Origin: Campylobacterales bacterium
GTDB lineage: Bacteria > Campylobacterota > Campylobacteria > Campylobacterales > QNZT01
NCBI GenBank assembly: GCA_027080605.1
Contig: JALWRO010000083.1
Location: forward strand, 1 to 7,792
Direction of reading: 5' to 3'
DNA length: 7,792 bases
Shown: positions 1 through 5,138 of the stretch, piece by piece
Layout: every line of letters begins with the position of its first letter
Position numbering within the stretch: the stretch's first letter is position 1
Notes under the pieces: generated by a model
Database searches by the model: none
Seen by the model: only the letters and a program-made list of their open reading frames with translations
Told to the model about the DNA's origin: nothing
Made by a program: the position numbers and the translations under genes

Positions 1-98
1 TTTTCGATTAGTTCGGTCAGCGTCCGAAGGTTTTGGGAGTAATCCTCTTCAAAAAAAGGGAACTGAAGTGCGACGAGCTCTTTTTTAGAAGTCGTCAA
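1..98 (-). CDS. Probable carbon-nitrogen hydrolase (nitrilase superfamily), N-terminal fragment
   Basis: Open frame of 32 complete codons running off the left edge, so only the N-terminus is visible. After a short leader it reads ELVALQFPFFEED, then SQNLRTLTELIE. This matches the usual opening of carbon-nitrogen hydrolases: a first beta strand with 'ALQ', then an acidic loop and a 'NL..L..LI' helix. The catalytic Glu, Lys and Cys would lie outside the window, so the family call is an inference. The start is taken as TTG at 98-96, because an in-frame stop lies just upstream and no ATG or GTG is available; an AAAGGAAG ribosome site sits 8 bases before it. The gene overlaps the last 14 bases of nrdB in another frame, so it is probably co-transcribed and translationally coupled to it. 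Nothing visible links its function to nucleotide reduction. Confidence 0.55.
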   Translation of the reverse strand, partial: MTTSKKELVALQFPFFEEDYSQNLRTLTELIE

Positions 99-1107
99 AG
101 TTCAGGCTTCCTTTGGAGTAGTTAGCAACGTTCCCTTCAAAGAAGTTGGTTTTCTGGTCGTTAAATTTGGAGAAACTGTCGACCCATTTGATTGGATGTT
201 CGGCATTGTAAAGCTTTTTCAGTCCGACAGCATGCAATCTCTGGTCGGCAAGGTATTTAATATAACTTTCAATAATATCATTGGTCAGACCGAGTATTTG
301 ACCCTCGGTAATATACTGCCCCCAGCTGATTTCCAGATCAACCGCTTTTTCAAACATATCATATACATCGTCAATTAGCTCCGGTGTAAACAGTTCCGGA
401 CGCTCTCTTTTGGTAGCGTTGATCATATTTTGAAAAATCAGCAGGTGGGTAATTTCGTCTCTCTGAATAAATCGGATCATTTGTGCGGAACCAAGCATTT
501 TCCCGCTTCTGGCGAGGGTATAGAAGAAGGTAAATCCGCTGTAAAAGTAGATTCCCTCCAGAATCTGGTTGGCGAACATCGCTTTGACGATCTGTTCGTC
601 AGAAGGATTTTTCGCAAGCTCTTCATAGACACGGGCGATATTGTCGTTTTTATTTTTGAGCTGTGCGTCCTGTCGCCACATGTCATAGATTTCATCGGTA
701 TTCTGGGAAATAGAATCGACCATAACGGCATAGCTCTGGGAGTGAAGAGCCTCTTCAAACGCCTGTCGCACCAGAATGAGGTTGATCTCAGGAGAAGTGA
801 TGTAAGGATTGACATTGTCGATCAGGTTGTTTGTCTGGAGTGAATCCATAAAAATGAGCTGCGAAAGGGCTTTGTCGTAGGCATTTTTTTCCGATTCGGT
901 CAACTGCTTGTAGTCCCTGACATCTGCGGTCATATCAACCTCTTTGGGAAACCAGGTATTGTTAAGCATCAGATCCCACAAATTGTACGCCCACTGGTAT
1001 TTGATGTCGTTTAGTTCAAAGATGCCGGTAGGGTTTCCTCCGAAAATCTTTCTGTCATTGACATGCTCTTCAGAGTTTGGGTTGTAGATTTTTTTTCGCT
1101 GGATCAT
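85..1107 (-). CDS. nrdB: Class Ia ribonucleoside-diphosphate reductase, beta (R2) subunit
   Basis: Di-iron tyrosyl-radical subunit of aerobic ribonucleotide reductase. It pairs with NrdA in the cytoplasm to make dNDPs from NDPs. The 340-residue length is usual for bacterial R2. By alignment from memory with E. coli R2, the metal ligands are present: D88 (FMDSLQ), E119 and H122 (FEEALHSQSY), E184 (LEGIYF), and E218 and H221 (RDEITH). The radical tyrosine is Y126, so this is a Tyr-radical enzyme and not a Phe-substituted class Ic type. W52 and D217 fit the radical-transfer path, and the tail ending NFDDF, with Y330 before it, fits the peptide that docks on NrdA. The ATG at 1107 has AGGAG 9 bases upstream. 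nrdA is not in the window, which is common in this phylum. A TATAAT box upstream suggests its own promoter, and the next gene overlaps its 3' end. Confidence 0.96.
   Translation of the reverse strand: MIQRKKIYNPNSEEHVNDRKIFGGNPTGIFELNDIKYQWAYNLWDLMLNNTWFPKEVDMTADVRDYKQLTESEKNAYDKALSQLIFMDSLQTNNLIDNVNPYITSPEINLILVRQAFEEALHSQSYAVMVDSISQNTDEIYDMWRQDAQLKNKNDNIARVYEELAKNPSDEQIVKAMFANQILEGIYFYSGFTFFYTLARSGKMLGSAQMIRFIQRDEITHLLIFQNMINATKRERPELFTPELIDDVYDMFEKAVDLEISWGQYITEGQILGLTNDIIESYIKYLADQRLHAVGLKKLYNAEHPIKWVDSFSKFNDQKTNFFEGNVANYSKGSLNFDDF
107..114 (-). promoter_or_regulatory. Ribosome binding site deciding a TTG start
   Basis: On the minus strand AAAGGAAG lies 8 bases upstream of the TTG at 98-96, inside the nrdB coding sequence. 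It is the only good purine-rich site near the start of the downstream frame. It supports both the reality of that frame and the choice of the rare TTG start. Confidence 0.5.
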
Positions 1108-1136
1108 GATCGCATACTCCTGATATAAAGTAGATG

Positions 1137-1165
1137 ATTATACTTTTTTTTTACTGAAACTCATT
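1137..1165 (-). promoter_or_regulatory. Candidate sigma70 promoter of nrdB
   Basis: The minus strand carries a perfect TATAAT (1142-1137), about 30 bases before the nrdB start codon. It is preceded by a run of nine A residues (1152-1144). No good -35 hexamer exists at 16-18 bases; the best there is AATGAG (1165-1160). Promoters of this phylum are known to rely mainly on the -10 box with A/T-rich upstream DNA. It lies in the 56-base gap between the barrel gene's stop and nrdB, so nrdB could be transcribed independently of that gene. Confidence 0.5.
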
Positions 1166-2057
1166 AAAAGTCATACCCCACGCCAAGATAGAAATAACTG
1201 GTGTCGAAACTGGTTTTAACCATACCTCCTGAGCTGAATTCTGCAATGTTGAAAGCATTGACTTTTGCTTCATCCATATCCCACTTTTTGTAACTGTAAC
1301 CGGCGGTGAAAAAGAGTTTGGGGTCAAGTCGTATCCAGCCGAGATCTTTGGTGCTGCTCCATGGGGTATAGCGCGCGCCCAGATCGAGTGTGGTGTAGCT
1401 GCCGTCTACGTCGAAAGAGGATTTTACCCAGTCGTTTTCGATACTGCCCGTCTGAAATCCGGCGGAAAAACTTCCATATACCATAAATTTCGGAGCCAGT
1501 GTAAAATTTGCATGTACAATCGGACCGAGTTTATAGGTTTTGATGGTGGTATCTGTGGAATCCAGCAGGTTGTAGGTAAGCTTTGCACTTTTTTGCATAT
1601 TGGTCATCTTCATGACAGGGAGGGAGATTCCTGTATTGACACCGACGCCAATGACGCCTTGTGCGTTATGAACGATATCGTATCCGATACCGAAGTTGAG
1701 GTCAAAACCGCGGATTTTATAATCTGCGGGTACAGGGATAGAGGTATATTTTTCAACAGCGTCGTTGAAAGAACCGAAAAAGGGCACTTGCTGCGTCAAT
1801 GGTCTGGTGACGAAGGTGGTCATCTTGTCCATGGTGTCGGACTGATAGATATCGGCGTTGTAAAAGTAGTAGATATTTGAGTCACCGAAGTTATTATGCT
1901 GCTCGCTGATGGAGTAGATGTTAGTATCCAGATCAAAACTTGCCTGCATAAAAGGCATACCCATATCCCAGTTAAACGTACCGGAACTGATACGAAACTC
2001 CATAGCCTGTGCAAGTGAAGTCATCAGTACCAAAGATAAAACTATTTTACGCTTCAT
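1164..2057 (-). CDS. Predicted outer-membrane beta-barrel protein, function unknown
   Basis: 297 residues. The N-terminus has lysines/arginine (MKRK), a hydrophobic core, and AQA before M19, a clear Sec signal peptide with likely cleavage after A18. The rest is dominated by alternating short aromatic/hydrophobic segments separated by polar turns, such as FDLNFGIGYDIV, FMVYGSFSAGFQTG, YTTLDLGARY and LFFTAGYSY. It ends YFYLGVGYDF, the terminal phenylalanine and beta signature recognised by the BAM machinery. These features support a roughly 8-12 strand barrel in the outer membrane. I do not recognise a specific family (porin, OmpW-like, FadL-like) and assign no substrate. There are no cysteines. 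The ATG at 2057 has AAGGAG 8 bases upstream. It lies upstream of nrdB on the same strand with no obvious terminator between, so some read-through is possible, but no functional link is evident. Confidence 0.85.
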   Translation of the reverse strand: MKRKIVLSLVLMTSLAQAMEFRISSGTFNWDMGMPFMQASFDLDTNIYSISEQHNNFGDSNIYYFYNADIYQSDTMDKMTTFVTRPLTQQVPFFGSFNDAVEKYTSIPVPADYKIRGFDLNFGIGYDIVHNAQGVIGVGVNTGISLPVMKMTNMQKSAKLTYNLLDSTDTTIKTYKLGPIVHANFTLAPKFMVYGSFSAGFQTGSIENDWVKSSFDVDGSYTTLDLGARYTPWSSTKDLGWIRLDPKLFFTAGYSYKKWDMDEAKVNAFNIAEFSSGGMVKTSFDTSYFYLGVGYDF

Positions 2058-2104
2058 ATGATATTCTCCTTAATTATCGCAGCAGCAAAACTTTAAAATA
2101 GTTG

Positions 2105-2132
2105 TTGTCACGATGGTAAAATTTGTTATAAT
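2105..2132 (+). promoter_or_regulatory. Promoter of the 2166-2681 gene
   Basis: TTGTCA (2105-2110) and a perfect TATAAT (2127-2132) are separated by 16 bases, a near-consensus sigma70 promoter and the best-formed one in this window. Transcription would start near 2139, giving a leader of about 27 bases that contains AGGGGA (2155-2160) just before the ATG at 2166. The opposite strand of the same DNA shows TATAAC (2130-2125), a possible -10 box for the divergent barrel gene, though without a convincing -35. Confidence 0.6.
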
Positions 2133-2147
2133 CATAACATAAGTTAT
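2124..2147. repeat. Alternating inverted-repeat cluster over a promoter (possible operator)
   Basis: TGTTAT (2124-2129), four bases, then ATAACA (2134-2139) form a perfect 6-bp inverted repeat overlapping the -10 box of the plus-strand gene. The cluster continues with GTTAT at 2143-2147. The core element therefore appears three times in alternating orientation (GTTAT, ATAAC, GTTAT), with starts exactly 9 bases apart. The layout and place suggest a binding site for a dimeric regulator. The half TTATAATCAT partly resembles PerR/Fur-type boxes of this phylum, but the symmetry does not fit them fully. Low complexity makes chance a real alternative. Confidence 0.35.
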
Positions 2148-2165
2148 ACAATATAGGGGAAAATT

Positions 2166-2681
2166 ATGAAAAATATTACACAAAAAGAGCGTGAAAAATT
2201 GCTCTCGATCATTCCGGAGTATCCGGGTGTTGCGATTTTTCATATGGCGGACGGGGGAAGAGACTTTTGTCAAAATCTGAACGCGTATGCCGACGAGCGC
2301 GACTATACCTATCATATTGTTTCTGCAAATGAAGATTTTATCGGGGAACTTCATGAAGCAGGATTGTCCAAAGCAAGAAAGATTACCTATAAACAACAGC
2401 GTTATAATCAGCACTCCAAACTATATGATTATATCTATATCGAAATAGATGTTGAAAGTCTGGATAAACCGGAACTATTTTTGAAAAAGATTTACGCTAT
2501 CGCCAAAAACGCCGCCAAAATACTCTTTTTTGTATCCAAAGAGAAGAGTGATTTATCGGGACTCGAAAACTTACTCGATAAAGGCAATTTTGTTGCGATT
2601 AACCCTATTGACGATATGTTTGAAAACTATCATGTGTTAAGCGCACAGAAGATGCACGGGTGGGGTGTGTATGATATGTAG
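2166..2681 (+). CDS. Conserved-looking hypothetical protein with alternating alpha/beta pattern
   Basis: 171 residues with no signal peptide and no membrane segment, so probably cytoplasmic. I do not recognise the family. The pattern suggests a small alpha/beta (Rossmann-like) fold: an N-terminal helix, then strands at about 21-26 (GVAIFH), 48-53 (YTYHIVS), 87-95 (YDYIYIEID), 118-124 (AKILFFVS), 142-147 (FVAINP) and 155-160 (YHVLSA), with helices between. The order and the closing strand followed by KMHGWG resemble the C-terminal half of class I SAM-dependent methyltransferases. No glycine-rich SAM-binding loop is visible, so an enzymatic role is not supported. C35 is the only cysteine. The ATG has AGGGGA 5 bases upstream and a strong promoter. 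It is a single-gene unit, divergent from the barrel gene and ending one base from the stop of the SDR gene. Confidence 0.8.
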   Translation: MKNITQKEREKLLSIIPEYPGVAIFHMADGGRDFCQNLNAYADERDYTYHIVSANEDFIGELHEAGLSKARKITYKQQRYNQHSKLYDYIYIEIDVESLDKPELFLKKIYAIAKNAAKILFFVSKEKSDLSGLENLLDKGNFVAINPIDDMFENYHVLSAQKMHGWGVYDM

Positions 2682-2682
2682 C

Positions 2683-3510
2683 TTACTCAACACGGCGCAA
2701 AATTTTGTCCAGTTGTCTGGTGGATAAAATCCTTTTTAAAAACCAGAAAAAAGTTGTCGGTTTGGTTACGCGGTATCTGGCTTTTGGTTCTTTACTTTCA
2801 AGTGCGTGCAGCAGTGCAGCATATACGGCATCTTCACCGAGTGTGAAGGGAGTATCTTTGTCGCTTTGAAGGGAAGAGAGTTTATTCACATACTCCTCTT
2901 TGAAATGTGAATAGTCACGGTCGATGTTTTCCAGAAATTTTTGCAGGGCATTTTTGCGAAAATCACTGCGGATGGGACCGGGTTCAATCAGGCTGATGTG
3001 AATATCTGTTCCCATCAGTTCCAGCCGCAAGGTGTCACTTAATCCTTCGAGTGCATATTTGCTGGCATTGTACGCACCCCGAAAACGAAGAGAGATAAAT
3101 CCCAGAACAGAGCTGTTTTGCACTATACGTCCGTAACCCTGTTTGCGCATCATGGGAAGGATATGAGTTGTTAGTTCATGTGTCCCAAAAACATTTGTCT
3201 CAAATTGTGCTTTCAAAACGTCTCTGGACAAATCTTCCACCGCGCCGGGCTGACCGTAGGCGCCGTTGTTAAAGAGTGCGTAGAGTGTGCCGCCGGTGCG
3301 CTTTTGCACTTCATGAACCGCTTTTTGTATCGAGTGTGAATCGTTTAAATCGAGTTGGAAAGAGTCCAGTCCGGCTTCCCGGAGTTTCTGGACATCTTCC
3401 TCTTTTCTGGCGGTGGCAAAAACTCTGTATCCCTCTTCATGAAGTCTTTTGGCGCAGTAGTAGCCGATACCGCTGGAACAGCCGGTAATGAGGATCGATT
3501 TTTGTCTCAT
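2683..3510 (-). CDS. YbbO-like short-chain dehydrogenase/reductase
   Basis: A classical SDR of 275 residues. It has the cofactor loop TGCSSGIG (9-16), LDLND around 53-57 for the adenine ring, NNGAYG (81-86), the structural Asn in ETNVFG (N106), the catalytic Ser in NSSVLG (S134), YNASK (Y147, K151), and EPGPI (176-180). The segment R32-A-T-A-R35 at the end of the second strand suggests NADP(H). The overall sequence and the C-terminal MDKIL-like ending (LDKIL) resemble E. coli YbbO, reported as an NADP-dependent aldehyde reductase; the substrate here is unknown. The NNGA order replaces the commoner NNAG, a variant I have seen in related SDRs and not a damaged site. Its ATG overlaps the TGA of the upstream lipoprotein gene (ATGA), so the two are translationally coupled. 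No signal peptide is present; it is cytoplasmic. Confidence 0.9.
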   Translation of the reverse strand: MRQKSILITGCSSGIGYYCAKRLHEEGYRVFATARKEEDVQKLREAGLDSFQLDLNDSHSIQKAVHEVQKRTGGTLYALFNNGAYGQPGAVEDLSRDVLKAQFETNVFGTHELTTHILPMMRKQGYGRIVQNSSVLGFISLRFRGAYNASKYALEGLSDTLRLELMGTDIHISLIEPGPIRSDFRKNALQKFLENIDRDYSHFKEEYVNKLSSLQSDKDTPFTLGEDAVYAALLHALESKEPKARYRVTKPTTFFWFLKRILSTRQLDKILRRVE

Positions 3511-4061
3511 TTGGGACAGTTTTCAATACAGACTTTTTTCTGTACCACTTTTCCGCCGCATCCGCGAAAACAGTTGTCATACGCATCGGTGCATTTGCAG
3601 TCGATACGGCAGTTTTTCAGTTGCGCCTGTAAAATCTCCTGTTGCAGATTTGGTTTTACCGGGCGCGGATAGGTATATGCCGGAGAGGGACCGAGTAACA
3701 GACGCGGACCGAAAGGTGCGTAAAAACCGATCCCCCGGTCGTAGTAGTAAAAGTCGTCGTACCAGAAAAGATCCCTTTGCATCTGGTACATCTCCATTTG
3801 CCGGGTGTATTGCTCAAGCGCTCTGTAATAGCCTTGCATTTTTTGTTCATAATTTTTTTTGCCGATTTGCTCCGCTTTTTTGGCGCAGATCTCAAAGTTG
3901 GATTTGCAAAGCGCTTTGCACGTCGCCAGTTTTTCACCGCACTCTTTAACACATGCTTGTGCATTGGGAGTGGCGGGTGGAATATAGCTGTAGGTGGTTT
4001 TATATTTTGGTGTACAGGCTGAGAAGAATATCAGTGTGAAAAATAAGATAACGTATTTCAT
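3507..4061 (-). CDS. Cysteine-rich lipoprotein with repeated CX3C motifs
   Basis: 184 residues. A short signal peptide ends in the lipobox FSAC, with C16 as the lipidated cysteine, so the mature protein should be membrane-anchored and face the periplasm or surface. Twelve more cysteines fall in two blocks. The first has C37, C41, C48, C52 and C59; the second has C151, C155, C157, C164, C168, C178 and C182. Five pairs have CX3C spacing (37/41, 48/52, 151/155, 164/168, 178/182), and two sets are twin CX3C separated by six or eight residues, as in disulfide-stapled helical hairpins. The middle has a Lys/Gln/Tyr-rich helix (about 60-98), then a Tyr-, Phe- and Pro-rich stretch (99-135). I do not recognise the family. 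GGGAG lies 5 bases before the ATG. The SDR gene overlaps its stop. Metal binding is an alternative to disulfides. Confidence 0.85.
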   Translation of the reverse strand: MKYVILFFTLIFFSACTPKYKTTYSYIPPATPNAQACVKECGEKLATCKALCKSNFEICAKKAEQIGKKNYEQKMQGYYRALEQYTRQMEMYQMQRDLFWYDDFYYYDRGIGFYAPFGPRLLLGPSPAYTYPRPVKPNLQQEILQAQLKNCRIDCKCTDAYDNCFRGCGGKVVQKKVCIENCPK

Positions 4062-4089
4062 GAAAACTCCCTGTGTTGGTCTGTTTTGA

Positions 4090-4117
4090 GTTTAACATGA
4101 TTTTTGATCGAATGCAA
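4090..4117 (-). promoter_or_regulatory. Weak candidate promoter of the lipoprotein-SDR pair
   Basis: On the minus strand TTGCAT (4117-4112), 16 bases, then TTAAAC (4095-4090) preceded by TG (extended -10). It lies about 30 bases before the ATG at 4061. The match is modest. The 103-base divergent gap 4062-4164 must hold start signals for both strands; for the plus-strand gene only a weak TATAAA (4142-4147) is visible, too close to its ATG to be convincing. Confidence 0.25.
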
Positions 4118-4164
4118 TTAAAATAATTTGTATTTTGCCGATATAAAACAAAAAGGCTATTCTA

Positions 4165-4704
4165 ATGACACGAAAACAGAGTATTGCAGGGATTCTCTTT
4201 ATTGCTTTGAATCTATTTTACGGCTGTGGTGGTACGGTTTCCGGTGGTGATGACAGTGGCGTCACCATCAAATCCGGTACGGCAGATACAGCGTCAAATG
4301 CGCTGGGCACGCTCTCCCTCAGTAGTGCGGATATCCAAAAAGAGTTGCAGGTAAAACCATGGAGAGAAATCGAAATGGATATCTCCGCATTTTATGAAAA
4401 CAGTCTGTACAGTGCAGGAGAGAAGCGGTATCCCGTCACGCTTGCTTTTCAGAACAAGCGTATTGTCGCATATGCAGATTGTCAGAAGATTACAGCAAAT
4501 TACAAAATTGAAGCAAAACGCATCTCTTTTTCCAGACTCTCCGTCGCTCCGGCGATTGACCTGGCAAGCTGTGTGGAATCGGAGCATGCAGATGATGCGG
4601 TGATCGCTTTACTGGAAAACAGTTTCAATATAGAAAATATGAGAAAAAATGAAGTGCTTTTATCGGCAGAAGATTTTGATACGACGGTTGTTTTAAAACG
4701 GTAA
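4165..4704 (+). CDS. META/HslJ-domain lipoprotein
   Basis: 179 residues with a signal peptide ending in FYGC; C21 is the predicted lipid attachment site. A Gly/Ser/Thr/Asp-rich linker (about 22-55) follows. The region from about 86 to the end resembles the META domain (HslJ type): the strand YPVTLAF, a 'rhvAYADC' segment standing for the usual 'GCN' (C106), a Tyr-containing strand, a serine/leucine-rich strand corresponding to the family's 'T.MAC' segment with C136, a helix DDAVIALLENSF, and final strands NEVLLSAEDFDTTVVL. C106 and C136 match positions where META domains often have a cysteine pair, possibly a disulfide. Known META proteins act in the envelope (HslJ is linked to novobiocin resistance and motility-related effects), but no reaction is known. 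AAAGG lies 8 bases before the ATG. It is a monocistronic unit followed by a hairpin. Confidence 0.75.
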   Translation: MTRKQSIAGILFIALNLFYGCGGTVSGGDDSGVTIKSGTADTASNALGTLSLSSADIQKELQVKPWREIEMDISAFYENSLYSAGEKRYPVTLAFQNKRIVAYADCQKITANYKIEAKRISFSRLSVAPAIDLASCVESEHADDAVIALLENSFNIENMRKNEVLLSAEDFDTTVVLKR

Positions 4705-4712
4705 AAGGTGAT

Positions 4713-4741
4713 ATTTCATGAGAGTTTTTCTCTCACGAAAT
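4713..4741. terminator. Hairpin between converging genes (possible bidirectional terminator)
   Basis: Arms 4713-4724 and 4730-4741 pair over 12 bases with one mismatch and a 5-base T loop. The mismatch (4718/4736) becomes a G-U pair when read from the minus strand, so the stem is complete in that direction. It lies between the stop of the META lipoprotein gene (4704) and that of the FTR gene (4754). No clear U tract follows on either side, so termination efficiency is uncertain; it may instead protect 3' ends. Confidence 0.55.
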
Positions 4742-4753
4742 TGAAAGCAGGAG

Positions 4754-5104
4754 CTATTTCGCTTCCGCTTTGGCTTTTTCTGCATATTCCGGTGTGCAGA
4801 AAATACCGCAGTGGCAGACACCCTCTTTGGGAATCTCTTTTTCAATCGCCGGTTTACAGGGACAGATGCGGTCGTCGGCACTTTTATGTTTGCCTGTCTC
4901 AGGATCTTCAACGACCATAAAACATGGACAGAAGCGTTTTCCGTAGAGTAGTTTGTGGCGTGCCAGTCCCATTGTGACGCCTTCATTGACCTCTTCGTTG
5001 GGGTTGTAGACCCAGCCAAACTGTTTGCATACTTTGTCTGTGAACTTTTTAGTCTTTTCAAGTTCTGCGTGAAACTCCGGTGAATTCATATCGATTTGTT
5101 GCAT
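4754..5104 (-). CDS. Ferredoxin:thioredoxin reductase catalytic (beta) subunit
   Basis: 116 residues, the normal size of the FTR catalytic subunit, which passes electrons from ferredoxin through a [4Fe-4S] centre to a disulfide that reduces thioredoxin. The three hallmark motifs are present: CPC (59-61), CPC (81-83) and CHC (97-99). By analogy with the plant and cyanobacterial enzyme, C59, C81, C83 and C97 bind the cluster, and C61 with C99 form the redox-active disulfide. Spacing is CPC-X19-CPC-X13-CHC, longer than the X16/X8 pattern of chloroplast-type enzymes, and there are extra cysteines at C26 and C103 (CHCGIFC). No variable (alpha) subunit is nearby, so it may work alone or with another partner. 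The ATG at 5104 has AAAAGG 6 bases upstream. It follows carboxynorspermidine dehydrogenase by 34 bases on the same strand and is probably co-transcribed. The C-terminal tail is Lys/Ala/Glu-rich. Confidence 0.93.
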   Translation of the reverse strand: MQQIDMNSPEFHAELEKTKKFTDKVCKQFGWVYNPNEEVNEGVTMGLARHKLLYGKRFCPCFMVVEDPETGKHKSADDRICPCKPAIEKEIPKEGVCHCGIFCTPEYAEKAKAEAK

Positions 5105-5138
5105 TTTTTACCTTTTACGTGAAAATTTCAGTATTTTA

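Noticed and set aside
430..843. Plus-strand open frame of 137 codons inside nrdB
   Set aside because: It is antisense to nrdB, whose conserved catalytic residues explain the sequence; no ribosome site is visible.
1108..1136. Possible NrdR box upstream of nrdB
   Set aside because: The TATA-containing stretch (tttatatc) lacks the 16-base palindromic pattern and only one copy is present.
2070..2414. Minus-strand open frame of 114 codons
   Set aside because: It lies mostly antisense to the well-supported plus-strand gene, has odd low-complexity composition and no ribosome site.
3276..3304. NNGA in place of NNAG in the SDR as a damaged active site
   Set aside because: All other catalytic residues are intact and the NNGAYGQPG form occurs in related SDRs, so it is a family variant.
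3488..3949. Plus-strand open frame of 153 codons, Cys- and Arg-rich
   Set aside because: It is the antisense image of the cysteine-rich lipoprotein gene and has no independent start signals.
4062..4164. Small RNA or riboswitch in the divergent gap
   Set aside because: The stretch is A/T-rich and 103 bases long, with no stable hairpin and no known riboswitch motif.
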